A DNA stretch of 64,000 bases from Cristatella mucedo (taxonomy: Eukaryota > Bryozoa > Phylactolaemata > Cristatellidae): assembly GCA_009760855.2 (NCBI GenBank), contig WPIO01000020.1:1328501-1392500 (forward strand), given 5' to 3'. A program made the translations under genes and the position numbers. Below the pieces are notes generated by a model. The model did not search any database. It had not been told where the DNA came from and saw only the letters and a program-made list of their open reading frames with translations. Position 1 is the first letter of the stretch; the number at the start of each line of letters is the position of its first letter. Positions 1-40,975 of the stretch are shown piece after piece.

Positions 1-145
1 AACTAACCTCGTATCTTAGGAGACCGGCCTTCAGTTCATTTACTGCTGCTAAAACCAAGAACTAACTCCTGACTGACGTCACAACATCCCTTCACTCAAC
101 ATTTAGTTCCCTAAGGCTGCTATGGATGCTATTCAAGCATCTTAT
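1..145 (+). repeat. degenerate LINE-A 3' coding fragment
   Basis: The stretch aligns by eye with the C-terminal coding part of LINE-A copies elsewhere in the window (for example 11395-11490): the GGAGACCG block, then CTGACGTCACAACATC. It ends near a short TTATTATTATT run typical of LINE-A tails. No frame is open. This is a weak call based only on within-window similarity. Confidence 0.35.
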
Positions 146-1420
146 TATTATTTCTGCTAATTTGTGGCCATCTTGTTGAAAGGATCGTACCTAGCGCTGC
201 TAAGTCACCTAGCCTACACTAGCCACCTAGCAGTCTAAGGAGAACGGCAGACTAGACGCACGCCTCAATTATGAGGTGCTTTATGTTCGCTCAAGGCGCC
301 AAAAAATTCATTGTTTGTATTATCATTGCACACATATAAAAAATAGCACCTTGCATAGGGTTCTCTTCAATTGTGAACATTAATCCTAGGTCTAGGCATA
401 ATTTTAATTAGGGAATGCAAAAATATGTGGAGTTAATGTGGTCTTGATAAATGTAAGACCCTTAAACCAGGATATATGATGCGTACGGGTGTTTAATTTA
501 ATCGAGTACCTTGTGGTCACGTAACAACCATAGTCATAGTCAAAATAATATCATTTCAGCTAGTACCACCAGGCTGTGCCTAATAAAGTAGGACTGTAGA
601 AGTACCAGCGATGAAAAGTATGCCATCCAAATGTCAAGGAGTTCGTAAATCACCACTTCGAACATGTGCCTCTCAAGTTAGTCATTCGTTTTCGCCGTCT
701 GCCCCGCTCGAATGACAATTTTGTGAGTTGTTTTTCGGTGCAGGGTCACCTTGAAGTGCAGGAAGACATTCGACTGCAAACCATTTGACGGTCGGGTTGT
801 TATTTTTGTTGCTCAGCAAACGCTTTTGTAACCGATGCATAAAGAGCCAACACGGAAGCACGCGGTTTCCGAAACAATACGTGCGCTTAGGACGTGAACA
901 AGGTTGTCCTAAAAATCTCAGGTGCCAGCTTGTTCACGGATGCCACCGGCTTCGCTCTCATGCCGACTTTTATAAAATACAAAACATAAAAAAAAACATA
1001 CGGCTACCAGGTAGAATTAATGAGGTAACAATTTTTGCAAATTGTGCATGGTGCAACATTGGTCAGTCTATTAGTTGCGAAAACATGCCAAATTACTGGT
1101 TGGGCACTTTCGGGAGGGTTTGGGAACAGTTGTGGTTTTCAGATGGTGGTTTTTGCAGGTACCAACAGGATGTTGGAAACCGTGAGTTTAAGGATGTGAC
1201 AAAGTTTTTCTCTAAAAGGATATTTTGACGGCAGTGCCGGGTACTTCTTCAGGAATGATCAATGTTTGAGACATCTGGCTTTGCATGTTCGCGGACGTAG
1301 ACCTGACCTGGTCCGAGACTATGTAAAAAATTAATAGTTCAGTCAGAGCGAGAAAGCAGCCAGCTAAGCTCCCTGATTAAAAAAAAGAGCTGCTGGCTGC
1401 ACAACACTGCTACAGAGGCG
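146..1420. other. no recognised feature
   Basis: Nothing here resembles a gene or the repeat families in this window. A 147-codon open frame on the plus strand (785-1228) has no recognisable domain and a composition typical of chance ORFs. Confidence 0.5.
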
Positions 1421-1429
1421 CATACCTGA

Positions 1430-1708
1430 GAGACGCAACGACAACTACTCTCCTACTGCCGACTATGGCACATCTTTTTCAGCGGTCCCGAGCTGCTACT
1501 TCTATGCTACTCACTACCTCAACTGCTCTCCTGACTCTGCTATGCTTCCCATTTTCTCTTTGTTTCGTGAGACGAAGTCTGTTGGCTACCTAATGCGTAC
1601 CGAAAGCCGCTTAGGCTGTGAGTGCGCTATACAAAACTCTCCTGCATAACACCCACATGGTCTTTTTGACTTTGTGGAGTTACACACGGAGATACATTAC
1701 ATTACATT
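1430..1708 (+). repeat. LINE-B 3' end with ATTAC tail
   Basis: It matches the 3' ends of the LINE-B copies at 59280-61165 (+) and 44821-46396 (-): the ACAACTACTCTCCT block, the GCCGCTTAGGCTGTGAG block, and a terminal run of ATTAC units. The fragment is truncated at its 5' side. It is a non-LTR retrotransposon remnant without an intact frame. Confidence 0.8.
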
Positions 1709-2404
1709 ACGATGATGCATGTATTAATTAGTTTCCATCGTGACTATGGAAAGATAGTTCAATTGAGTACATGCATTTGGCAAATGGAGACAGTTAAGAC
1801 CTAAAATTTCTTATTCATCAGAAAATCCTGTTTGACTGATTTTCTTCATACCTCGTCATCGATATATTGCATTCTTTTCGAAACATATTAGGCCTGGGTT
1901 TCGTATGGTCAAAATTGAAACCCTTGAAAATTGCTCCAAAATTGCCCGACTAGGTTGGAGATACATTAATTGAGAGGGGGATACTTGGTATACCCACTAA
2001 ATATTAATATTACTCCTGGCCCGCGAAATAACATCCTCCAAAAATGTAACTAAGTTGCAAGCCAGAAATTGTTCCACATGTTGAAAAACACGGCCATTTC
2101 GCTTGTTTTTGCACCGAGAAAGCGAACCTAAGCAGTATTACACATTTTTTTTTACAAATATAGATAACTCATGCGATTCCCAGGTTCCAGTGAAATCTTT
2201 TTGTCCAATAGTCAATAAAACGCTGAAATATTTGAGGTGATAACTTGACCTCCCGTGTGAGCGGATTTTTCGGGCCTCGCAATGTAAACAACAGAAAATA
2301 CTATCCCTGACCAACGAGGCTACAGAATCACTGTAAGAGCATGTGAAACTGTAACTCTGGCAAGCGTATACATAAGTATAACCGTTATCGAACTTCTGCA
2401 TTCA
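1709..2404. other. no recognised feature
   Basis: AT-rich spacer. An 87-codon minus-strand ORF at 2138-2401 has no recognisable domain and is probably chance. Confidence 0.45.
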
Positions 2405-3055
2405 GAAATTGGAAAGGCTGACGCTCAAAATTGGCTCTGCCAGCATATCTCCTGTTGAATCAGCTCGAAATCTAGGTGCCATGTTCCAAAGTGACCTCTC
2501 GTTAGACGACCACATCAGCTCCGCAGTCAAATCTGCCTCATTTCAGCTTCATAACATTGCTAAAATTCGGGCTTATTTAGATAAGGATAACACGTCTAAG
2601 TTGGTCCATGCATTCGTTACATCCCGTCTCGACTTCTGCAACTCACAGCTTACTGGCCTACCAGCATGTGCGATCAGGCGATTGCAGCTGATGCAAAACT
2701 CTGCAGCTAGGCTTGTCTGTCGTGAGCGTCGCAGTTGCCACATTACACCACTTCTCGCCTACCTGCACTAGCTAACAGTCAAGCAACGGATTGACTTCAA
2801 GGTTTTGTCGCTCACTTTTGGGTCACTTCATTCTTTGGCTCCACCCTATCTCTCAGATCTACTCCCCCCACCAAGCTAAGCATCGTACTGCCTGCTTTTA
2901 GGGAATCCAAGTCTACAAATACCTCGTACAAACCTCAAATCCTCGTCGAGATCGTGCATTTAGTTCGTATGCTCCCAAAGCCTGGAACTCCCTACCGACT
3001 TGCGTCAGAACATCCCCTGACCTGACCACATTTAAAAATAACTTAAAAACACACC

Positions 3056-3058
<3 letters not shown>
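2405..3058 (+). repeat. LINE-A reverse transcriptase C-terminal fragment
   Basis: Plus-strand remnant of the LINE-A (CR1/L2-like) ORF2. The frame 2409-2771 encodes the region after the RT catalytic core, with the LDFCNSQLTGLPACAIRRLQ signature. An in-frame TAG at about 2769-2771 replaces the Trp codon of the family motif HWLPVKQRIDF. Further decay follows to 3058, where it abuts the ATT tail of an oppositely oriented LINE-A copy. It has no tail of its own. Confidence 0.85.
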
Positions 3059-3087
<29 letters not shown>

Positions 3088-3912
3088 TTGCACTTGATAA
3101 AGCGCCCTCAGAGAACTTAATCTCTTTCTAGGCGCTTTACATTTGCTGCAAAGTGATACGCAATAGAATAGTAAGTAAAATCATGCTTGAAAAACAAACA
3201 AAATGAATAACATGGTTAGGGGTTACATGCACTGGGTCAGCATGCAAATGTGGTTAGTGGCAGCATGAACAGTGTCAGCACGCATAAGCACATCGAGGAC
3301 GAATCACAATGACCCACTAAATGCTGTCCTAAATAAGTATGTTTTTAAGTTTCTTTTAAATGTGGTCAGGTCAGGGGATGTTCTGATGCAGGTCGGGAGG
3401 GAGTTCCAGGCTGTGGGAGCATACGAGCTAAATGCACGGTCTCCAAAGGATTTAAGGTTTGTACGAGGTATTTCTAGACTGTTGGATTCCGAAAAGCGAG
3501 TGGTACGATGCTTTGCCTGATGGGGTAGTATCTCTGAAAGATAGGCTGGAGCCATAGAATGAAGAGACCTAAAAGTGAGCGACAAAACCTTGAAGTCAAT
3601 CCGTTGCTTGACTGGTAACCAGTGCAGGTCGGCGAGAAGTGGAGTAATGTGGCAACTGCGACGCTCACGACAGACAAGCCTAGCTGCAGAGTTTTGCAGC
3701 AGCTGCAATCGCCTGATCGCACATGCTGGTAGGCCAGTAAGCAGTGAGTTGCAGAAGTCGAGACGAGATGTCACGAATGCATGGACCAACTTGGACGTGG
3801 TATCCTTATCTAAACAAGCCCTAATTTTAGCAATGTTATGAAGCTGAAAATAGGCTGATTTGACTGTGGAGCTGATGTGGTCGTCTAACGAGAGGTCGCT
3901 TTGGAATATGCC
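3059..3912 (-). repeat. LINE-A 3' portion, minus orientation
   Basis: This copy is oriented 3912 to 3059. The frame 3304-3789 encodes the C-terminal 161 residues of LINE-A ORF2 ending in AFSGSL. It is followed by the family 3' UTR, the hairpin tail and a run of TTA units at 3059-3085. The coding end is uninterrupted but the RT catalytic core is absent (5' truncation). The 3' 300 bp is almost identical to the copy at 55210-55510. Confidence 0.9.
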
Positions 3913-4116
3913 TATTTAGGACAGCATTAGGTGGGTCCCTGTGATTCGTCCTTCATGTGCTTATGCGTGCAGACACTGTGCATGCTGCCACTAACCACAT
4001 TTGCATGCTAACCCTGTGCATGCCACCCCTAACCATGTTATTCATTTTGTTTGTTTATCAAGCATGATATTACTTACCATTCAATTGCATTTCCCTTTGC
4101 AGCAAATGTAAAGCGC

Positions 4117-4204
<88 letters not shown>

Positions 4205-4248
4205 AGTTCTCTGAGGGCGCTTTATCAAGTGCATTATTATTATGATTA
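3913..4248 (+). repeat. LINE-A 3' UTR and tail containing a GA expansion
   Basis: It begins within the last LINE-A codons (CTATTTAGGACAGCATT) and carries the full 3' UTR. The hairpin tail is split by a long AG run. It ends in GGGCGCTTTATCAAGTGC and TTATTATTAT. It is inverted relative to the neighbouring copy at 3059-3912, so the two 3' UTRs form a long inverted repeat. Confidence 0.85.
4119..4201. repeat. (AG)n microsatellite, about 41 units
   Basis: Uninterrupted AG dinucleotides sit exactly where other LINE-A copies read AGAAAGAGATTAAG, so the expansion probably grew from the purine-rich stem of the LINE tail. The ORFs read through it on both strands are repeat artefacts. Confidence 0.97.
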
Positions 4249-4313
4249 CATACTTCACATCCACTTACGCCAGGATGGACTTCATTTCACAATGCATTTA
4301 AATAAATGAAAAT

Positions 4314-4484
4314 AAATCCTAGCTGATTAAAAAGCCTCCTTTTGTATAGCGACAGAAGAGCCTTTACGGCTATCACCACCGCTTGCAGTGGCGATAAAGG
4401 GTCGCCCACCACAGGAATCGAACCCACGACCTCGGGACCGAGGTCGTGAAAGCAACCGCCTTACCTAGTGTGCCATCACGGCTC
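4314..4484 (-). repeat. SINE-1 (tRNA-derived)
   Basis: Read on the minus strand it starts GAGCCGTGATGGCACACTAG, an A-box-like head, and contains GGGTTCGATTCCTG, a good Pol III B box. It ends with GCTATACAAAAGGAGGC and TTAATCAGC. Further copies of the same family lie at 10796, 11700, 24023, 28690, 29005 and 61975. It does not fold as a real tRNA because the acceptor arms do not pair. Confidence 0.85.
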
Positions 4485-5141
4485 AGGATATTCCTTAAGG
4501 CATTATCAATTGCATCACTTTACAATCGCTCTGCACAGCAGGTTGCTTTATTTCCAAACAGTTTATAGCTAGCCGAGTCTATCAACTGCAGTGGTAATTT
4601 AATATATATCGTCTAGTCTCTAGCTACCCTAGTATAAACATTGCGTTTACAACCATCAAAATCGCTAATCCGACCACTTGTTCCTTTCTCTCATCCAGGC
4701 TACGATAAACGATAGAGAAAAGAAATCAGTCAGCTCGGAGGTTATTAGATGGCGTACTAAGAATACTAGGCATCAAAAGCAAAACCAACCAGGAAAACGG
4801 GGAAGTTATAGCAACGTCGATACCCAACGCAGGTACGACACATGCCCGCCCAAGCGAAGCACAATGGGCCTGTGAGTGCGAACAAAAGGCTCAAAGAATT
4901 CGCTTAAATATAATCCCTTATTATTACGTAAGGGCCGCACGACAGCGGCCTACCGCTATGCTAGCATATACATCTTACACATATCGGTAGACAGCATGTT
5001 ACACAATTTGCTGTGGCCTGGCAGAATGACGAATGGTGCATCGCCGAAATCTATACTTTTGGTCGCCAACTGCTGTTGACAGTTACTTGAAGCTACGAGG
5101 GTCTCAATCTCCGTTCACTCACACGGTCTTCACCATTGCAG
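4485..5141 (-). other. 3' flank of COPB2; no coding feature
   Basis: This is sequence downstream of the COPB2 stop codon. It probably contains the 3' UTR but no domain or known repeat. The short ORFs here (for example 4678-4875 and 4876-5079, plus strand) are unsupported. Confidence 0.4.
4547..4552 (-). terminator. candidate COPB2 poly(A) signal AATAAA
   Basis: A minus-strand AATAAA lies about 590 nt beyond the COPB2 stop codon. A weaker ATTAAA occurs slightly upstream near 4592. Transcript data would be needed to say which is used. Confidence 0.25.
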
Positions 5142-35061
<29,920 letters not shown>

Positions 35062-35260
35062 TCTCCAGCTGATGAGACCGCTCAATACGTGGCCAGCATG
35101 AGCGCATGCGCCGAGACTCTCGCGAGAACGAACATCCGCCTGCTACGCGTTGTTGGCGACGCTAGCTTCCGGTTTAGTTAAGGCGCATCGGCCAAACGGG
35201 CAGTTGGCCGATTGAGAAACTGCTGCTCTTTTTGAGCCGCCATCTTACGAGTAAGATTCA
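35062..35260 (-). promoter_or_regulatory. COPB2: COPB2 core promoter / 5' UTR region
   Basis: Within 190 bp upstream of the inferred start codon are four exact matches to known metazoan promoter motifs. They are GCGCATGCGC (NRF1-type palindrome) at 35102-35111, TCTCGCGAGA at 35118-35127, ACCGGAAG (ETS-type, minus strand) at 35166-35173, and AAGATGGCGGC (YY1-type, minus strand) at 35236-35246. The region is CpG rich and has no TATA box close by, as expected for a housekeeping gene. The TSS is not determined. Confidence 0.7.
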
Positions 35261-36749
35261 TTAAAAGAGAAATATGCAAGTAACAGCTTGTCATTGTAAT
35301 TGAAGATTTAGAGCCTAATTTTACTTTAACCCCACCAGCTTTTGCCGTCGTCGAGTTCGAGACCCGCTGCTGAACCGCGCACAAAGTGTGGCGTAGCTAT
35401 TCGTCGGTGTAACCGTTAAATCTCCTATCCACCGAGAGCGAGCCTTACTGTATTGAAAAAATTACTGCGTTAATTCAATCTAGCTGAAGCAAGATGCTCC
35501 ACTCGTAGGTGTGCAGATTCCGGTCTCCACGCAGAAACAAAAGCGCCACGACTGCTCTGTTTTAGCTCGTTTATTGTTAAAGTGGCTTGATCTGCTTTTC
35601 TAGATGATTTTAGTGAAAAATCATACTCATTGGAGCTTTTTCAGGTCTGCTTCTACTGGTTTCAGCGCCGCCCAGCACGTCGCCCAGTCCTTACGAACCG
35701 CTAGAGGCCCGGAAGAAGCCTTCGCGTTTGAAGTTATACCGTGCAAGATGGCATCTATTGAAGCTATGCGAATGCAGTTTTCTTCAGTTAGTTCCATGGA
35801 ACAATCTGCCTTCAGTTAAAAACCTCAGGAAGACGCCGTTGCGTCCGCGTGTGGCTATTGCATAGTGCAAAAGCCCATTCCGAGTACGAAGTACCGATTC
35901 CAGCAGCAATGCGCGCAGAGGTAACCAAGACACTGCCATTCCTTTGTCTTTTGCCACGACTGAATGGAGTGTATACGCATTATTGTAAAGATACGCATGG
36001 AAGACTTGCGAAATGGGGACATTAATTGGTTCGGCTGCTGTGACAATCGGGGTGTAAAGGCTTCTACGTTCAGACAGCAGTCAGCGAAAACACGGCGCTT
36101 GTAACGGCGCTACTCCTTGTCTGCACGCGAAGCATACGGGCGAGTCCCTAAACATTTTGTTACGGCTACTGACTCGTACGGGTGGCAGCAATCCATAAAT
36201 ATATGCCGACAGCTTCGGAGCATGGCAGTAACGAAGAGCGCCCCGCGCCGCCCCCCCCCCCCCCCGCATCTTAGCAAACCGAGTCCCCGTATCCATAGCG
36301 TAGAGAAATCCGTTCGACAGCGACGGAGGGTTGTAGGCATACAACATTAGTCGTGACATATGACAACTCTTTCTCACGACAGCCAGCGCGCCTCTCAAAT
36401 TTGATCGGTGAAAGCTTAGGGCGAAACCCTGATCTGGTTCAAAGCCTAGAGCACCACTCTTCGAACTCAAATCCTCTGGCACAACTGATTGACTAACACG
36501 AGACTTGGGCTTTTAGGCCATCCAATTATAGATCGTTGCATAAGCCGCCCAATTAGAGATCATGGCATAAGTCGTTCTTTGGCACTAGTGTTCAGGAGCC
36601 GCGCACCATATTTTGGAAGTCACCCTTTGGCGGCTGATCTCGAACGCCGAAGTTTCTCTACGGCTAGCGACGCATACAGTATTCAGCTGCTGCCGATCGC
36701 ACTAGAACACAACTGATGAGTTTTCATGCAGCTTCAGTCCACTCGTCGT
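35261..36749. other. upstream of COPB2, no recognised gene
   Basis: GC-moderate sequence with a 15-base C run at 36251-36265. The ORFs here (for example 35604-35819 plus and 36081-36482 minus) have no recognisable domain, and the second runs through the C tract. Confidence 0.4.
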
Positions 36750-37850
36750 AGTGCAGAGGTGCTGACCGTATATTGGCCAGCTCTCGAACGGACTACCAGA
36801 CTTGGTTCGCCTCTGGGGTCGGCTCGCTGGGCGGCTCGCAGCTTCAAGGTGGTTCTCTACAGCGGCTCCCACTTTTTTGCAGACGGCTCTAAGCAGGCTG
36901 CTAGAGCAGCGCGTAGCGGGCTTGCTCTTTCAAGGGTGGCTTTTCAGAGCGACGAGCTTCTACGCAATTGCAACTGCGGCTCTCCTGCAGGAGCACCTGC
37001 GACACCTGGTCCTTTCCCGCCACGGCTTTCTAAACGGCTGGAGACTTTAAATTGCTCTCTTCCGTACAATCAGCGAAGCGACGGCGATGATAACGTTACT
37101 TCCCGGAGTCCTGCTCAATTCATCAGCCGAATCTGACGCTATTGATCACTGTGTCTTATTTGAACTAATTAGAACAACAAACGGTTCGATGGATGAGCCT
37201 TTAACCTGGTTCGAATACTACTAGTCCGATCGTGTTCAGTCTGTGTCATGAGTCGTGCGATGGTCGCGTCTCATCCAGCAGACAAATCACCCTTCGACTT
37301 CCACAATGGTCTGTTCTTGGTAGTTCTCCGTTTCCACAAAGCCTCTCATTAATTGATAATGCTGCTGTGCAACCGTTATCACGTCCTCGTAATTGAGGTG
37401 TCGTCTCAATAACTACTTAACGCATAGAGATTTCTTTTAGAAGAACCGCCTCCAAAGCTAAACGTTACGATCAATTGCTGTCTAAAATTTGAGTGCCTAC
37501 CGTGTGACTGGCAACAGATCTTACTAGCTCCATGATTCTGTCTAGGCTGTACTACTGTAATTCAGTTTTGGCTGGGCTACCGAAAAAGCCTTTTTACTTT
37601 TGCAGCTAGAGATGAATATTTAAATGCAAGGTTGGTCAACGAATACAAAATGTACACACATGCGTCTTCTTTATTAATGAAGCTGCGATGGCTCCCGGTT
37701 GATCAAGGGATACAGAGCGAAATTCTTATTCTAACTAACTCGCATGACCCGCCGTGGCTTGGCTCTGTCGCACCTAGCTGAACTTCCTGCTGAACCACTA
37801 GTTTCAGCCTCCTTGTGCCCTCAAGTCATTTATGGACGTGTGCCATTACT
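36750..37850 (+). repeat. LINE-B fossil
   Basis: Plus-strand decayed LINE-B. AEVLTVYWPAL parallels TEVLANYRPVS; LLNSSAESDAIDHCVLFELI parallels the RT motif A region; SRLYYCNSVLAGLPKKPF near 37540 is clear. A ~200-bp GC-rich stretch (about 36800-37010) looks foreign. The 3' end is missing and a LINE-A tail follows. Confidence 0.6.
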
Positions 37851-37985
37851 ATAATAATAATAATAATAATACACTTGATAAAGCGCCCACAGAGAACTCA
37901 TTCTTTATAGGTGCTTTACAATTGGTGCACAGAAAACTCGACCAAATGGTGAATAGTATCATGCTTGAGTGTTTAGAGGCAAACC
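37851..37985 (-). repeat. LINE-A 3' tail
   Basis: ATAATAATAATAATAATACA then CTTGATAAAGCGCCCACAGA on plus: a minus-strand tail with about 130 bp of 3' UTR, fused to the truncated end of the LINE-B fossil. Confidence 0.8.
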
Positions 37986-38800
37986 TAGCGTGACTCAGAA
38001 ATTTGTAAGCTTGACGCGAAAACTCGGCCCTGCCTACATGTCGCCCGTAGCATCTGCATCAAATCTAGGCGGTGTACTGTTTCAAGTCGACGTTTGCTAG
38101 GCCATCACATCAGATTCTCAATCAAGTCTGCCTACTTTCAGAAACGTAGCATTACTAAAATTCGGGCTTGCTTAAATAGGGATACTGCATCCAAGCTGGT
38201 CAATGCATTAATGACATTCCGTCTCGACTTCTGCAACTCACTGGTTGCTTTTCTACGTGCCTAAGCAATCAAGCCCCTGCAGTTGGTGCAAAAATCAGCA
38301 GCTAGGCTTGTCTGTCTTAATCGGCGAAGTTGCCATATTACACCATTTCTCGCCGACCTGCACTGGCTCCCAATCAAGAAGTAATTCAACTTCAGTTTTT
38401 TGTCCCTCACCCTAAAGTCGATTGATTCTCTGGCTCCAGCCTACCAGGGCAGGGTACCACCCATTCTCTGACTAAAATCGTTCAGCTATGCCTTGAACGA
38501 ACCTGAAATCCTATGGGTATCGTGCCTTTAGTTCGTAAGCTCCCCAAGATAGAAACTCACTCCCAATTGACGTCACGACATCTAATGTCTTAAAAACATT
38601 TAAAAAGAGGTAAAAAAAACTAAAAAACGCAAACGTACCTGTTTTGTCACAACAATTGCTTGGTCTAGATTTGTTCTTCGTATGCTTATGCATGTGACGT
38701 ACGACAGTGGCTCCGGCGGCAGCAGCTGTTCTTATGGAATCTCAGGGAGACACGAGCATGGACGTGAGCGGTGAACGAGACTCAATCTTTCCCTTAACTC

Positions 38801-39692
38801 AGAGGTCGGCAAACTCCGGCCTTTAGGTAAGATCCGAGGCCCAGCTAGTGCTCCAGTCCGGCCTTGTGGCCCCCTAGCTATTTATTGATGGATCCGTAGC
38901 TGATCGAGTTGTTGCGGTTTAAGATTAAGAAGTCGTGGTTTTCTTTCCCTTTCCTATATAGAGGTACTTTGACTTACATGTATCCCAACTAGCGAGTTTT
39001 CGAGGCGCGAGCCGTCTCTCGGCCGCTTTTTGCTCCGAGTTGAGAGCTAACTGTTATTGTGCTTGATTTTGCATCCGTGTTTCGCAGTATGATTTTAGAG
39101 CTGCGACTTTGCTTTGTGCATGGCTATCTGAGGCAGCCCTTAGCTGCGACGGATTTGTACCAGAAAGTGTTAACGCAGAGGTCGGCAAAATCTGGCCTTT
39201 ATGCCAGATAGGCCGTAGCTAGCACTCCAGTCTGGCCTAACGCCACCCTAGTTATTTATAGTTGGATCCAGCCTAATTAATAATTGTAATAATAATACAT
39301 TTGATATAGCACTCTGGAGAGAGCTTAATCTCTTTCTAAGCACTTTAAATTTGTTGCAAAAGAAGCACGATCGAATAGTTAGTAATTAAATTGTCGCGAT
39401 TTTGTTTCCCTTCATTACTGCTGATTGCAATTCGAACAGTTGCCCAGGTTTATTTTTATAACTGATGTCAGGCGCTTGTATGAACAGAAGTGCATGGCCG
39501 GGTTGGAGTGATACATGTCTACCCCTATAATTGCCGTGCTTGTCTGTACGTCAGTTGTGGCTTTTGTTTGTTTGCTCGTCTGGCCACGTTTATTCCACGG
39601 GCCGACGGAGTGGGGGTGGTTTCCTCTGGCCTAGCGTGCCTTCTTGAACTCGTGAAATTGCCTAGTAGTTCGAAACCTGTACCAACCCTTGC
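38801..39692. mobile_element. insertion in the 3' LTR with hAT-like termini
   Basis: The LTR reads CCCTTAAC before and CCTTAACTGG after, so CCTTAAC is duplicated at the junctions. The insert starts CAGAGGTCGGCAAACTCCGG, which resembles hAT terminal inverted repeats; a similar 95-bp block starts at 39176 in the same orientation. No matching inverted terminus is found at the right end. A LINE-A tail (39285-39390) lies inside. Confidence 0.5.
39285..39390 (-). repeat. LINE-A 3' tail
   Basis: AATAATAATACATTTGATAT, then GCACTCTGGAGAGAGCTTAA: a minus-strand diverged tail within the insertion at 38801-39692. Confidence 0.75.
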
Positions 39693-40344
39693 CTTAACTG
39701 GTACATATACGAACTGGCTGACTCACCACAGATGGGGGAGTGCATCTGTGGCGGGCTACATCCTTACATCAAAGTAGGCCGGACGCTACACCGAGTCAAT
39801 TGCCCAACCACCTGCTGCAGGTACGGCATACAGTAGTGGCCGATGCTGCTGCACTAATTACAATAGCGGAAGCAGCAGGCTCGCACAACGTCCCTTCCCC
39901 CATAGAAAATAGATACCACAGTCCCGCCAGTCTGCCTGGGGAGGGTGCGGCCCTCACGACTGAACAGCGTAGCCATCGGTTCCCCGGGCACTTCTCTACT
40001 GCTTGCTCCGGTGGTGGCCCCGAAGCCAAAGCTGTTGCACTATCCTGCAGTACGCCGTTCGGGCTCTATCAGGTTTTAACTATCGACTTTGAATGCTTCC
40101 GAACGGCTTAACCGGGGTGCAGGCTACGTAGCAGCTACTCGCAGGAGGCATACGCCCGCTCTGCCCCTCGTGAAGAGCCGGTCATAGATGCTGCCCACCT
40201 TTAGGCAAAGCTGGGACGCCCACAGTCATGCGGTTCCCGCAGGTCACCTCTGTGCGAGCCCCGATGGCCGGTCTCAGGCGCTCGTCGCCGGCCAATCCGG
40301 CCCCGCGAAGACCACTCTGGCTAATTATTATGGCCTCGCTGTTA

Positions 40345-40555
40345 ATAATGATAATAATAATAATAATGTACTTGATAAAGCGCCCTCAGAGAACTTAATC
40401 TCTTTGTAGGCGCTTTACATTTGCTGCAAAGGGAAATGCAATTGAATGGTGAGTAATATCATGCTTGAAAAACAAACAAAACGAATAACATGATTAGGGG
40501 TGACATGCACAGGGTCAGCATGCAAATGTGGTTAGTGGCAGGATGCACATAGTTC
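40345..40555 (-). repeat. LINE-A 3' UTR and tail inside the LTR element
   Basis: A minus-strand, well-preserved tail (ATAATAATAATAATGTACTT on plus) with about 190 bp of 3' UTR, 5' truncated. It inserted into the internal region of the LTR element. Confidence 0.88.
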
Positions 40556-40925
40556 CACTCCGCCGAGTCGATCTCGCGGTTGTGATCCTCTCCGCTCTGC
40601 ACCGAGACACTCGCGCGCATGCTCTCCACCGCCGTGACGCTCTCGCTGCTACGCTTCGCCGCCAAGACGTCGCTCTCGAGGGCCGCCTGCGCCTCGTCGC
40701 AGGATAATATCGCAGCGCCACTGACCGCTAACTCGCGGTGCTCCTTTGCACTCTGCACCGAGACGCATGCGCGGGTGCTCTTCATCGCCGAGAGGCTCTC
40801 GCCGCTGCGCTCCGCGGTTGCTGCGACGCTCTTCGTCGCAGCGACGCTCTCGCTGGCGGCCTCGTCGCAGGCTACTGTCGCAGCACCGTGTACCGCTATC
40901 GCCTCGCCGTCGGAAGCCGTCCAAT
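40556..40925 (-). repeat. tandem ~156-bp GC-rich duplication in the LTR element
   Basis: CTCTGCACCGAGAC recurs at about 40595 and 40751, with similar sequence after each copy (TCGCTCTCG/GCAGCGACGCTCTC and CTCGTCGCAGG). On the minus strand the units encode related serine/alanine-rich peptides containing VSVQS. It is probably part of a variable gag region. Confidence 0.7.
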
Positions 40926-40975
40926 GCTGCCCGTCCTTGGTCTCCGGCTGCTGCCGCTGCGCACTTACTTTGTTT

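Noticed and set aside
785-1228. 147-codon plus-strand ORF
   Set aside because: No recognisable domain, no splice or promoter context, and residue composition typical of non-coding AT-rich DNA.
4051-4264. ORFs of RERERE/LSLSLS repeats on both strands
   Set aside because: They are translations of the AG microsatellite; similar artefacts occur at 22671-22986, 26643-26931, 31311-31572 and 56653-57113.
35178-35384. Minus-strand ORF whose internal ATG (AAGATGGCGGCT) looks like a good start for a separate gene
   Set aside because: From that ATG the frame ends after about 21 codons with no GT donor inside it, and no homologue is recognised. A YY1-type motif in the COPB2 promoter explains the sequence better.
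36081-36482. 133-residue minus ORF with a glycine run
   Set aside because: The glycines come from the C homopolymer at 36251-36265 and no domain is present.
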